Source: Lachnospiraceae bacterium (GTDB lineage: Bacteria > Bacillota_A > Clostridia > Lachnospirales > Lachnospiraceae). From it: a stretch of DNA of 64,000 bases. The stretch is taken from positions 44,770 through 108,769 of the forward strand of contig JAFWYN010000004.1 of assembly GCA_017522685.1 (NCBI GenBank), given 5' to 3'. Under the pieces are notes generated by a model that made no database searches, had not been told where the DNA came from, and saw only the letters and a program-made list of their open reading frames with translations. Both the position numbers and the translations under genes were made by a program. Shown piece after piece: positions 45,226-53,661 of this stretch; within the stretch, counting starts at the first letter, position 1, and the number at the start of each line of letters is the position of its first letter.

Positions 45226-45794
45226 AGTTTCTCCTTCCCATAATCCTTAATCAATAAGTAGCGTACCGCTTCCATCAGATGATCAAAGGTCTCAGGCTGA
45301 AAGGTCAGCACCCTTCTCCACATAGCAGCCCCTCGGAAAGCATAAAGAAAGGAATCCATAACCACATCCGGGTCTACATCATTAAACTCTCCGGTGGACA
45401 CTCCATACGCTACCAGCTTATGCCAGTATTGCTTATCCTCTGTATTGCTACTGTCCGGTACCTGACCGTTTCCCAGGGAGGCATACTCAAACAAGGCATA
45501 GGCCATGGACTCCACATCCGGCTCCAAATCCGCCCGATAGACCTTCAGCAGATTCTCCAAAACATCCACAGCGCTCTTCCCCTGCTCAATATCTTCAAAA
45601 ACTCTTTTTTCCTTGCTGATTAACTGAAAAAGGATCTCCTCTTTACTCCCAAAATGTCTGTACAAACCACCCTTACTTAAGCCGGTGGCATTGCATATAT
45701 CCTGCATAGATACATCCTTGTAGCCATTCTTGGAAAAAAGCTTGGATGCTTCCCTGCAGATTTCTTTCTTGGTATTTTCACCCTTTGTGCCCAT
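45222..45794 (-). CDS. TetR-family repressor
   Basis: A 190-residue regulator with the N-terminal TetR helix-turn-helix (EASKLFSKNGYKDVSMQDICNA followed by TGLSKGGLYRHFGSKEEIL, residues about 14-55) and a helical ligand-binding half. It is the first gene of an operon with the amidase (4-bp overlap) and S66 peptidase genes, which it probably controls. Its promoter lies at 45843-45871 with a GCGAC/GTCGC inverted repeat in the leader (45819-45834). Confidence 0.92.
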   Translation of the reverse strand: MGTKGENTKKEICREASKLFSKNGYKDVSMQDICNATGLSKGGLYRHFGSKEEILFQLISKEKRVFEDIEQGKSAVDVLENLLKVYRADLEPDVESMAYALFEYASLGNGQVPDSSNTEDKQYWHKLVAYGVSTGEFNDVDPDVVMDSFLYAFRGAAMWRRVLTFQPETFDHLMEAVRYLLIKDYGKEKL

Positions 45795-45818
45795 ATATAC
45801 CTCTATGCTTTTATATTT

Positions 45819-45871
45819 GCGACGGCATAGTCGCTTTTGTTTATAGTAGCATGCGTTAACATTTTTGTCAA
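45819..45871 (-). promoter_or_regulatory. Promoter and candidate operator of the tetR-amidase-S66 operon
   Basis: TTGACA (45866-45871), 17 bp spacer and TACTAT (45843-45848). Just downstream is an inverted repeat GCGAC-6 nt-GTCGC (45819-45834), about where a repressor would block transcription; autoregulation by the TetR protein is inferred. Confidence 0.75.
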
Positions 45872-45875
45872 TTAA

Positions 45876-45915
45876 AAAACAAGTCGGTTCTCCGTTACGA
45901 ACAACCGACTCTTTT
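45876..45915 (-). terminator. Terminator after the BlaR1-linked membrane protein gene
   Basis: AGTCGGTT (read on minus) pairs with AACCGACT across a 13-nt loop, followed by TTGTTTTTT. It lies 20 nt after the stop at 45935 and just upstream of the tetR promoter. Confidence 0.85.
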
Positions 45916-45934
45916 TACATTCATATATTCTTTT

Positions 45935-47245
45935 CTACTCCCCGGTAGCTTTCCTGTACTCCCGGGTTCCCACATCACTCCATGCTTGTTTATCTGCAGC
46001 TATCACTTTGCCGGTACTCTTTTCTACTGCATACATATCCAATATTGCCGTAGAGTCATTTGTACCCTCCTCCGTATAATGCTCTTTATAAAAAACAAAC
46101 AGCTCACACTTACCATTTTTAGATGTCCTGTCATATATCAGAGTAAAACGATCATATTCACCTACAGGTTTATCTTCTAAAATCTCTGTTGTTTTGTTTC
46201 CCAAATCAATATAGAGATTTCCCTTGGCATTATACTTTACTTGAAAAAAATATCCTTGTTCTGCCAACTTCTCGTCAAATACGAACTGTGCCAACTTCTC
46301 CAACGCTAAAGCCTCTGTGTCCAGTTCCGGAACGGGTGATGTTACAACTTGTTCTTTCTGCTTCTCCAATTCCCTTCGATCCTTTTCATATTCTAAACGA
46401 ATCTTCTCCAATACCTGTTCCGAATATAAATAATAGTCCTTTTCCAGCTCATGCCATGTCCCCATTTTACCTAGTGGCAAATGTCCCGTCATCTCCTGCC
46501 CTTCCAACTCATACCTAAAGTACAAGGACACCGTATGAACATCAAAAAAATCTGTTTCTTTAGTAACATACTGCATTAAAGCTGCAATATCTTGTGCCAG
46601 TGATTCCATATCTTCTTCATTTCTTAAATCTACATATATCCAACTGGGAGTATCATAATAATCATTGCCAATACCATACTCTCTGGCAATCCCTAATTCT
46701 TCACATCCCTTCTCGAAATAATACAACCACATTGATTCCACATAATTATCTTTAAATTCCGAAGCATAACCTTTAACAATAAATTCTACCATGGGATATT
46801 CTTCGCTCACATATAATTCGTTGTCCAAAGCAATAAAGGTAGAATCATACTTTTCCTCCAAATATTTTAATTGCAAGCTTTCATCCATCACTATCGGTAC
46901 CTTGAAAAAGAACGCAACCGTCTTATAATGTTTGGCAAATATCACTTCATCCTCAAGCATGAATAGGGTAGCAAAAAATATAAAAAGGAACCAACATAGC
47001 AGGAAACCAAGCACGATAATACTTATAAATATTTTTATAATTTTTTTACCCTTTATTAGCGAAAAAATTTTACTCCCCAACAACAAAATATATAATATGG
47101 GGGCTACACCCCATGTCAAAAATGCACTTATTCCTCTTACCCAAAAACGATAAGATACCGGGGTAAATCTTAGAATAAAATATCCGCCCCAATAAACTAA
47201 AATAATAATTGTAACAATCCAAGTTGCCTTCTGTAAAACCTTCAT
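45935..47245 (-). CDS. Membrane protein of unknown function co-encoded with BlaR1
   Basis: A 436-residue protein starting at ATG 47245, which overlaps the stop of the blaR1-like gene (TAATG) and has GAGGAAG upstream. Three membrane helices occupy about residues 5-100, followed by a long extracytoplasmic part with a charged helical stretch (about 280-305) and two alpha/beta regions of similar feel. No family recognised. Its tight coupling to the BlaR1-like gene suggests a sensor partner or an effector of the same system. Confidence 0.65.
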   Translation of the reverse strand: MKVLQKATWIVTIIILVYWGGYFILRFTPVSYRFWVRGISAFLTWGVAPILYILLLGSKIFSLIKGKKIIKIFISIIVLGFLLCWFLFIFFATLFMLEDEVIFAKHYKTVAFFFKVPIVMDESLQLKYLEEKYDSTFIALDNELYVSEEYPMVEFIVKGYASEFKDNYVESMWLYYFEKGCEELGIAREYGIGNDYYDTPSWIYVDLRNEEDMESLAQDIAALMQYVTKETDFFDVHTVSLYFRYELEGQEMTGHLPLGKMGTWHELEKDYYLYSEQVLEKIRLEYEKDRRELEKQKEQVVTSPVPELDTEALALEKLAQFVFDEKLAEQGYFFQVKYNAKGNLYIDLGNKTTEILEDKPVGEYDRFTLIYDRTSKNGKCELFVFYKEHYTEEGTNDSTAILDMYAVEKSTGKVIAADKQAWSDVGTREYRKATGE

Positions 47246-49587
47246 TATTCTTCCTCTTGATCTGTCTGTGGACTCAACTTTATCCACTGTTCATTCAGAT
47301 ACAAATAATCTCCAACAATGGCACAGTGTCGCCAAAGCGTTTCTGATCTAAAGCTCTTATCAAATTCATAAACCACTTCACTATTACCACCCTGTCTGGG
47401 TATACGCATTAGTCGGTCACCTTCTCCACTATCAAAGGGAGGTTCCCAAGGAGCTTCTTTTGCATAATAAACATATTTTTCATCATAATTTACTAGCCAT
47501 ATTCCTCTGCGTTCCTCGGTTTTCTCTAAGAACAAACTCTTTTCCTTAGTTTCAAAATCCAGATAATAAACATCACCATCTAAATCCGGAGAATAATACA
47601 TACCTGTCACAGTTATTATTATGGGAAAACAGTCAGCCACATCACATAGATACTCCTTTGTTCCATCCTCATACCTCATATATGCTGACCATAAAGCCTC
47701 GTCCTTATATATACTAAGTATCCGTTTACCATTCAGTAGTTTCTCACAAGCGGCCGCATCAGAGGCTGAAACATAATGTGTATTCAGCTTATTCTGTATA
47801 TCCCACCACTCTTCTGACTGATAAGTAGTCTCACTCCACAACTTATCAGTCAATAAATTATACTCATTATCCTCTTTAAAAAGGTAATTGTCATCCTCCT
47901 CCAGTCTGGACACAATATCACCGTTTTGACTTAATTGAAATCCTATCCAGCCCTTACCTTCTATCACATACAGACAATCCTCATAAATGGTTATCTTCCC
48001 TAACCCCGGAAATCTATCAGAGAATGCAGCTAATGCATCAACTATCTCCATGGTTTCCAGATTCATACGATAAATAGTCGACTCCTCCTGCTCTCCGCTC
48101 ATTATGGAACCAATAAAATATAAATAGTTTCCATATAGGTCTATTCCTCTGCGATATAAATAACTATTGACAAATAACTGCTCTTCTCCTGTTCCGTCCT
48201 CTTTCATTCGATAGACACCATCATTTTTTACATAGTAAATATATCCTTCATGGCAACGAACGTCTCTGTTATAATCATGATTATAGGTAAATTCTGCAAT
48301 AGTATTTTCCGCCGGCTCTTTTACTCCTACTTCTTCCGTGTCTTCTTTTATACTGTCCTTCTCATCTTTCTTTTCTTCTATCTGTTCCACATTCTCCTTC
48401 TCTATTTTCACCTCTTCCGGCTTATAGCCACAGGAAATAAACAGACCTGCACAAATTACTAATAAACAAATTAATGAAATTGTCACTGTTCCTTTTTTAT
48501 GCTTATGCGTCCACAAAGCATAATCCAGTCTCTGTTTCATACGCTTTTTTCCCGAACCGAAATTTGTAGAAAAGGCTGAAACCGGATTTCTTTTTTCAGC
48601 AAAACGCAGAAGCATTTCTGCATAGTCCCCTCTATTGATTTCCTGCACTTCTTTCAAGACACCTTCATCACATGCCAGTTCCATATAGAAAAAGCACTTC
48701 CTTTTCATCAGCAAAACAAAAGGGTTCCACCAATTTAAGCACCAAACCAAAACCAGTAAAAGCTTCCACAACAAATCTCTGTTGCGATAATGCCAAAGCT
48801 CATGGGAAACAATATACTCCAACTCCTTATCCTGCCATTGTTTTGGGGAAGTAGGGAATACCAACTTTGTATGTAATAATCCTATCAGCATAGGACTGGA
48901 GATGGCAGAACTTTCATACACTTCTAATCTCTTTTGTCCTATCAGTTCTTCCTGGATTTCATTTACTTTTTTCAACATGGTTGTATCTGATAGTCTATGC
49001 AGAGATTTATTATATTGCCTATAAAAAGAAACACTACAGATTATAAAATAGCAAAGTCCTGCGGTCGTTCCTATAAGCCAAAGGTGTGCAAGTAATGTGG
49101 CGTATGAAAATGTATTCACTTTTGTTGGTTTCTGTGCTATATCATAAACGGGGTGCACCGGTTGTGCTTGAACACTAGGTTCCTGAGTTGACACATGCGG
49201 AATATCGCTAACTTCTGGCTGTTTTACAGCATTTTCCGTTTCCACATTTATTTCAGGAATGAGTTCTACCTTCTGATCATTCATATCCGTCAAATCCACT
49301 GTTGGTAACTGTGAACTTTCCGGCATGTCAGTTGTATCAAACGAAGCCCCCTCTACATCAACACTTTCTTCTTGCTCAAATCCCGGTATACTCAATAAAC
49401 GTATCTCCGTAAATGGTAAAGAAAAATTGTATGGAATTAATAGACGGATTGCCAGAATAACCCACACTACTTTCAAGCAGCCTGCTCCATATCTTTTGCA
49501 CAATTTCTTTTCAAACAAACAGACCAATAATATGACCAGAGATACTGCAATATTTATTTCCAACACATCAAATAAAATTCTACGCAT
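47245..49587 (-). CDS. BlaR1/M56-family membrane metalloprotease with beta-propeller-like sensor
   Basis: A 780-residue membrane protein. Helices at about 10-50 are followed by an acidic loop, further helices near 162-188, and the M56 zinc protease site HELWH (262-266) with ELACDE (303-308). A last helix lies near 376-395. Proteins of this family cut BlaI-type repressors when the sensor binds ligand. The C-terminal outside part (about 430-780) is not a penicillin-binding domain. It shows repeats such as EGYIYYVKNDGVYRMKEDG, GNYLYFIGS and IYEDCLYVIEG, as in DUF5050-like beta-propellers. So it probably senses something other than a beta-lactam. The BlaI gene lies 17 bp upstream. Confidence 0.9.
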   Translation of the reverse strand: MRRILFDVLEINIAVSLVILLVCLFEKKLCKRYGAGCLKVVWVILAIRLLIPYNFSLPFTEIRLLSIPGFEQEESVDVEGASFDTTDMPESSQLPTVDLTDMNDQKVELIPEINVETENAVKQPEVSDIPHVSTQEPSVQAQPVHPVYDIAQKPTKVNTFSYATLLAHLWLIGTTAGLCYFIICSVSFYRQYNKSLHRLSDTTMLKKVNEIQEELIGQKRLEVYESSAISSPMLIGLLHTKLVFPTSPKQWQDKELEYIVSHELWHYRNRDLLWKLLLVLVWCLNWWNPFVLLMKRKCFFYMELACDEGVLKEVQEINRGDYAEMLLRFAEKRNPVSAFSTNFGSGKKRMKQRLDYALWTHKHKKGTVTISLICLLVICAGLFISCGYKPEEVKIEKENVEQIEEKKDEKDSIKEDTEEVGVKEPAENTIAEFTYNHDYNRDVRCHEGYIYYVKNDGVYRMKEDGTGEEQLFVNSYLYRRGIDLYGNYLYFIGSIMSGEQEESTIYRMNLETMEIVDALAAFSDRFPGLGKITIYEDCLYVIEGKGWIGFQLSQNGDIVSRLEEDDNYLFKEDNEYNLLTDKLWSETTYQSEEWWDIQNKLNTHYVSASDAAACEKLLNGKRILSIYKDEALWSAYMRYEDGTKEYLCDVADCFPIIITVTGMYYSPDLDGDVYYLDFETKEKSLFLEKTEERRGIWLVNYDEKYVYYAKEAPWEPPFDSGEGDRLMRIPRQGGNSEVVYEFDKSFRSETLWRHCAIVGDYLYLNEQWIKLSPQTDQEEE

Positions 49588-49604
49588 ATGATTTCCTCAT
49601 CTTC

Positions 49605-49979
49605 TTAGTTATCCTTGCTCTTTTCCCGAATATACTCTTCCAGTTCCTTTAAATCCTCTTTTGTCAAATTTTCACCGTCATACAAGGCTGCCAAGAAATT
49701 TTTCGCCGAATTGGAGTACAAACGCATTAGGATGTTCTTACTCTCCTTCTGCATGTACACTTCCTTAGCAATCAATGGGCTATATAAATTGTTCTTACCC
49801 ACCTTCTCTACTGCAAGGAACCCTTTCTCCTGCAATCTGGACAAAAAGGTTAAAATCGTAGTGGGAGTAAGCCTTCTCTCCTCCCCCATCTCTGCTTCAA
49901 TTTCAAATCGAGTAACCGGCTTATTCAGTTCCCAGATGATCATCATAATTTCTAATTCTGAATCAGGTAGTCTTTTCAT
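49605..49979 (-). CDS. BlaI/MecI-type repressor (copy 2)
   Basis: A 124-residue winged-helix repressor, paralogue of the protein at 42247 (MKRLPDSELEIMMIIWEL start, TPTTILTFLSRLQEKG recognition helix). It is the first gene of blaI-blaR1-membrane protein. A striking 17-bp inverted repeat at 50007-50048 precedes it and is the expected operator. The cleavage site for BlaR1 cannot be placed exactly but the Asn/Phe-rich centre NNLYSPL lies where family members are cut. Confidence 0.92.
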   Translation of the reverse strand: MKRLPDSELEIMMIIWELNKPVTRFEIEAEMGEERRLTPTTILTFLSRLQEKGFLAVEKVGKNNLYSPLIAKEVYMQKESKNILMRLYSNSAKNFLAALYDGENLTKEDLKELEEYIREKSKDN

Positions 49980-50006
49980 AATCTTCTATCTCCTCTTAAA
50001 TATACA

Positions 50007-50048
50007 TTCGTCAATTGTAGAATATATCTTCATTCTACAATTGACGAA
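50007..50048 (-). promoter_or_regulatory. Perfect long inverted-repeat operator of blaI copy 2
   Basis: TTCGTCAATTGTAGAAT (50007-50023) and its exact complement (50032-50048) are separated by 8 nt. The arms contain CTACAATTG, close to the TACA/TGTA core of BlaI operators. The repeat overlaps the likely promoter (TACAAT or TATATT as -10), so repressor binding would block transcription. The remaining stretch 50049-50210 is AT-rich and I see nothing in it. Confidence 0.75.
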
Positions 50049-50210
50049 CCTTTTTGTCAACTATTATTTATTGCGAATATTTTCTACATCCAAATTGCAT
50101 CACTCGGTCTATACAAGCTTTTTCATTTATTTTGTATCCTTTTTAGACATCTTTTCCACGATTTGAAGGCCTAGATCTGCCCCTCTCGTATCTATATCGC
50201 TCCTTCTAAT

Positions 50211-50251
50211 AAAAAAAGTATCCCTTTTCTTTCAAAAAGAGATACTTTTTT
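50211..50251 (-). terminator. Terminator hairpin in the duplicated segment (serves CotH gene)
   Basis: The same AAGTATCTCTTTTT / AAAAGGGATACTT hairpin as at 42839-42877. It now follows the CotH gene (stop at 50385) and the S66 fragment, and can end that transcript. Confidence 0.8.
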
Positions 50252-50378
50252 ATCAAATCACTTAATACAGATACTCTCCTACCAAATCATGTGCTCCGGC
50301 ATGGGCCCTACTCCCTCACACCCTGCTCCGATATCTTAAATATAGCCAGCTCACAATCAATCTCACACATTACACCCA
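50211..50378 (-). repeat. Duplicated segment, copy 2 (tail and 3' end of a lost S66 gene)
   Basis: Near copy of 42839-43003, ending abruptly at 50378 where the sequence switches to the CotH gene end. It contains the terminator hairpin and the pseudogene fragment at 50308-50379. Confidence 0.85.
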
Positions 50379-50379
50379 T
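50308..50379 (-). pseudogene. 3' remnant of a second S66 carboxypeptidase gene
   Basis: The minus strand reads MGVMCEIDCELAIFKISEQG then VRE and a stop, matching the last residues (GVMCEIDCEKATFKILESG, VRE) of the S66 protein at 42933. Everything upstream is missing: the CotH stop codon is 5 nt away. It is a leftover of a duplicated blaI-S66 segment. Confidence 0.8.
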
Positions 50380-50384
50380 AATCT

Positions 50385-51977
50385 TTATTCATGCCATTCC
50401 CCATTCAGGAACTCTACCCTGCTTTGCAACCACTCCAGAAGGAAATCTGCTGCCTCCTCCTGATTGGTACAGGCAGCTGCCAAAGGAGATAATTCGTTCA
50501 CAAAAGGTGCATTGTAAATAATATTGTTCCATTTACTGTAGTTTCTGGTAAAAGCCTCATGATACTTGACTTTATCCTCTGCAATCATTGCAAAGGCACG
50601 GTCGAAAACACCCGCATCATAGGCCTTGGTCCAGGTCTTTTTAATGGATTCCTGCATCCAGTCCTCATAAATCAGTACCGCCAGCCAGGGATTGATGGTT
50701 TCATACTCACCGCCGCCCTCCGGGCCGCCGTTTACATCCGGTACGATGTTAGCTGCATAGAAACCGGTACCGTCCAGACAGCGGTTTTTATTACCTAATC
50801 CGGAATCAAAATCCCAAGGTGCTTCAAATCTGAGCTTCTTATCTCCTTCCTCACCAAAATCTACTGTCATAAAGAAGCTGGAATAATACACATCCGCATC
50901 GCAGAACAATTCATTAATGATATACACATCCACCAGCGACTGTACGTCAATCACCTGCTCCACAGCCTCTTTGGGAGTCAGCTTATCCGTCTTGGAAATA
51001 GCCGTATACTCCTCATTAAACACATATGCCTCCTGTCGATAGGCCGCATAATACATAATTTTATAAACATTATCCAGATAAGAAGATATAAATGATTTCT
51101 GTGCCGGGGAGTAAATATCACTCTTAATGGTGATACCGATTTCCTGCTTATATCCATACACCGGGTCAGTTAGGCATTTCATGGTTCTGCCGCTACCACC
51201 ATTACCGTCAAAAGGCACCAAAGCCGCATTGTCCGCATAAGAAATCTGAAACTGCTGCAAGGGGTCCTCCGACCAAAAATAACCATCAAATTCCAGGAAA
51301 TAGCCGATATCCGTACCGGTATAATCATCCTCTGCTTCCGTAATATCAATTCTGCCTTCATTAATCTGCTGCTGTTCTGCCAGTAAATATACGCCCCAGT
51401 ATTCTCCGTTTATCCGTACTTCCACCAACTCAGCATCGGAAGCATAGAGACCATCTGTTCCTAAAATCTCCCGGGCAATGGTAAGTGCCGTTTTGTTTCG
51501 AAGCATGGAGGCATCCTTGTATTCTGCCAGAAGTACCCAGCTCTTATAAGCCTGTCCTTCGTTTAGTCCAAGCATGGACTGTTTCTTCTTGAATTTAATA
51601 CGAAGGGGCTTTTTGTCATAGGAGGTGGTCCAATTACCGCGAACCTTCACCTCTGCCTCCACCTTGTCTAAAACCACTTTCTCATCACCATCCGTCAAGG
51701 TGATGGTACAGTCCTCGTAATAGGGCTCAGGCGGCATTTCATAATCCGGTGTCCAGGAAGCAATACTTTCTGCCACATGCTTTGCCACCGGCTTGGTTAC
51801 AAAGTCCATCTTATCGCTGCCCTGATTCACGGTTTCTATGGAAATCACAGGCAAATTGGCAGTCGCAACATTCTCCTGCTTCGGCAACTCACTTACTTCT
51901 GATTCTTTTTCACCGCATGCACTGAACATGCAAGCACAAAATATAAGCAATAAGAAATATCTCAAGAATCGTTTCAT
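50385..51977 (-). CDS. CotH-family lipoprotein
   Basis: A 530-residue lipoprotein with a signal ending in FSAC (Cys21). The body shows the CotH pattern: VRGNWTTSYDKKPLRIKF (about 111-128), LLAEYKDASMLRNKTA, EVRINGEYWGVYLLAEQ (about 185-201) and APWDFDSGLGN (about 390-400). CotH proteins include atypical protein kinases of spore coats; secreted bacterial versions are also common in cellulolytic Clostridia, sometimes on cellulosome components. The ribosome binding site is a weak AAAGG. It lies between the isomerase terminator (52011) and the truncated S66 fragment. The role here is unknown. Confidence 0.85.
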   Translation of the reverse strand: MKRFLRYFLLLIFCACMFSACGEKESEVSELPKQENVATANLPVISIETVNQGSDKMDFVTKPVAKHVAESIASWTPDYEMPPEPYYEDCTITLTDGDEKVVLDKVEAEVKVRGNWTTSYDKKPLRIKFKKKQSMLGLNEGQAYKSWVLLAEYKDASMLRNKTALTIAREILGTDGLYASDAELVEVRINGEYWGVYLLAEQQQINEGRIDITEAEDDYTGTDIGYFLEFDGYFWSEDPLQQFQISYADNAALVPFDGNGGSGRTMKCLTDPVYGYKQEIGITIKSDIYSPAQKSFISSYLDNVYKIMYYAAYRQEAYVFNEEYTAISKTDKLTPKEAVEQVIDVQSLVDVYIINELFCDADVYYSSFFMTVDFGEEGDKKLRFEAPWDFDSGLGNKNRCLDGTGFYAANIVPDVNGGPEGGGEYETINPWLAVLIYEDWMQESIKKTWTKAYDAGVFDRAFAMIAEDKVKYHEAFTRNYSKWNNIIYNAPFVNELSPLAAACTNQEEAADFLLEWLQSRVEFLNGEWHE

Positions 51978-52010
51978 AGAAAAACCAACCTTTCTAAATC
52001 CTCTTTAGAA

Positions 52011-52036
52011 AAACAGCGCGGTCATAAAGACCGCGC
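52011..52036 (-). terminator. Terminator of the GH3-GH2-xylB-isomerase operon
   Basis: GCGCGGTC, 5-nt loop, GACCGCGC, then TGTTTTT on the minus strand, 44 nt after the isomerase stop. Confidence 0.9.
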
Positions 52037-52049
52037 CGCATATACTTCA

Positions 52050-52079
52050 TTATTTAGCCAATCCGCCGTCAACTAAGAC
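52050..52079 (-). other. In-frame tail after the isomerase stop (VLVDGGLAK then stop)
   Basis: Directly after the isomerase TAA the same frame reads VLVDGGLAK and a second TAA. A VDGG-type end is typical of short-chain dehydrogenases, so this may be the remnant of a lost gene end. It could equally be chance; too short to be sure. Confidence 0.25.
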
Positions 52080-53564
52080 TTAAGCCCAAGGATTCTCGGT
52101 AGGATAAGGTAAGCTCTTAGGCTGGTTGTAGTTCAAGTCTTCTACAGGAACACCTAAGAATTTGAAGATTTCAAATAAGGTCTTTCCATAGTGACCGAAT
52201 GCAACTGCACCGTGATGAGGATAGTTCTTCTCGATCAATACATGGCGATAGAATCTGCCCATCTCAGGAATAGCAAATACACCGATTGCACCGAATGACT
52301 TGGTAGCTACGTTAAGTACTTCACCTTCTGCGATGTAAGCACGAAGCTTGCAATCAGCAGTAGACTGTAAACGATAGAATGTGATGTCGCCAGGTGCGAT
52401 ATCGCCTTCCAAAGTACCCTGGGTAACTTCTTCAGGAAGGTTTCTAGCCATAATCTTCTGATATCTCATTTCACAGAATGCCAACTTAGAAGAGCAGGTA
52501 TTACCACAATGGAAGCCCATGAAGGTATCCTTATGAGTATAATCGTACTTGCCTGCGATAGCTTCCTTGTACATATCAGCAGGTACAGAGTTGTTGATAT
52601 CAAGCAAGGTAACAGCATCCTGGGTTACGCAGGTACCGATGAACTCTGATAATGCGCCGTAGATATCTACTTCACAAGATACAGGAATACCCATACCGGT
52701 TAAACGGCTGTTTACGTAGCAAGGTACGAAACCGAACTGAGTCTGGAATGCAGGCCAGCACTTACCGGCGATAGCAACATATTCCTTGCAGCCCTTGTGA
52801 GCTTCTACCCAGTCAAGTAAGGTTAATTCATACTGAGCAAGTCTCTCTAATACTTCAGGCTTCTTGTTGCCGGCGCCAAGCTCAGCTTCCATTTCAGCAA
52901 CCTTAGCAGGAATTCTTTCATCGCCTGCATGGTTCTTAAATGCTTCGAATAAGTCTAATTCAGAGTTCTCTTCGATTTCAACGCCAAGGTTGTAAAGTTG
53001 CTTAATAGGAGCGTTACAAGCAAGGAAGTTGGAAGGTCTGGGACCGAAAGAAATAATCTTTAAGCTCTTCAAACCAACGATTGCTCTTGCCATAGGCACG
53101 AACTCATGAATCATATCTGCACATTCCTCTGCAGTACCTACAGGGTACTCAGGGATATAAGCCTTTACATTACGTAATTTCATAGCATAGCTTGCATTCA
53201 AAACACCACAGTAAGCATCGCCACGTCCGTCCATAAGGTCGTTCTGGCTTTCTTCTGCTGCTGCACAAATCATTGCAGGACCATCGAAAATCTGAACCAA
53301 TAAGGTTTCAGAAATTTCAGGACCAAAGTTTCCAAGATATACGCAAAGTGCGTTACATCCCTGCTCCTTTAAATCCTTTGCAGCCTGAACAGCCTGTACT
53401 TCGCTTTCTACGATACAGATAGGACATTCATAAATGTCATCCATACCATACTTTTCAGCGTAAGCTGCAACTACTGCCTTTCTTCTGTTTACAGATAAAC
53501 TCTCCGGGAAGCAGTCACGGGAAACTGCTACAATACCAACTTTCACTTTAGGGATATTGTTCAT
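52080..53564 (-). CDS. L-fucose/L-arabinose isomerase-family sugar isomerase
   Basis: A 494-residue protein of the FucI/AraA-like fold. It has the N-terminal KVGIVAVSRDCFPESLS, the middle CWPAFQTQFGFVPCYVNSRL (about 278-297) with the acidic CEVDIYGAL (about 305-313), the His-containing FMGFHCGNTC, and the C-terminal HHGAVAFGHYG. Members interconvert aldoses and ketoses with Mn2+. It is not XylA. The place in an operon with xylulokinase, a GH3 and a GH2 enzyme suggests a substrate giving xylulose, for example a pentose released from hemicellulose, but this is inference. AGGAGG precedes the ATG; a promoter lies at 53627-53655 in addition to the operon promoter. Confidence 0.82.
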   Translation of the reverse strand: MNNIPKVKVGIVAVSRDCFPESLSVNRRKAVVAAYAEKYGMDDIYECPICIVESEVQAVQAAKDLKEQGCNALCVYLGNFGPEISETLLVQIFDGPAMICAAAEESQNDLMDGRGDAYCGVLNASYAMKLRNVKAYIPEYPVGTAEECADMIHEFVPMARAIVGLKSLKIISFGPRPSNFLACNAPIKQLYNLGVEIEENSELDLFEAFKNHAGDERIPAKVAEMEAELGAGNKKPEVLERLAQYELTLLDWVEAHKGCKEYVAIAGKCWPAFQTQFGFVPCYVNSRLTGMGIPVSCEVDIYGALSEFIGTCVTQDAVTLLDINNSVPADMYKEAIAGKYDYTHKDTFMGFHCGNTCSSKLAFCEMRYQKIMARNLPEEVTQGTLEGDIAPGDITFYRLQSTADCKLRAYIAEGEVLNVATKSFGAIGVFAIPEMGRFYRHVLIEKNYPHHGAVAFGHYGKTLFEIFKFLGVPVEDLNYNQPKSLPYPTENPWA

Positions 53565-53626
53565 TGTTTTGTCCTCCTAATAATATGTATTTTTTACTGC
53601 TATTGATTCCTTTTCTCAATAACATA

Positions 53627-53655
53627 ATTATACTATAAACTCTTGCTTTCGTAAA
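53627..53655 (-). promoter_or_regulatory. Possible internal promoter ahead of the sugar isomerase gene
   Basis: TTTACG (53650-53655), 17 bp spacer and TATAAT (53627-53632) on the minus strand, in the 97-bp gap after the DUF4867 gene. Confidence 0.55.
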
Positions 53656-53661
53656 ACAAAT

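Noticed and set aside
47245..49979. Beta-lactam resistance operon
   Set aside because: BlaI/BlaR1 names suggest it, but there is no beta-lactamase and the sensor lacks a visible penicillin-binding domain.
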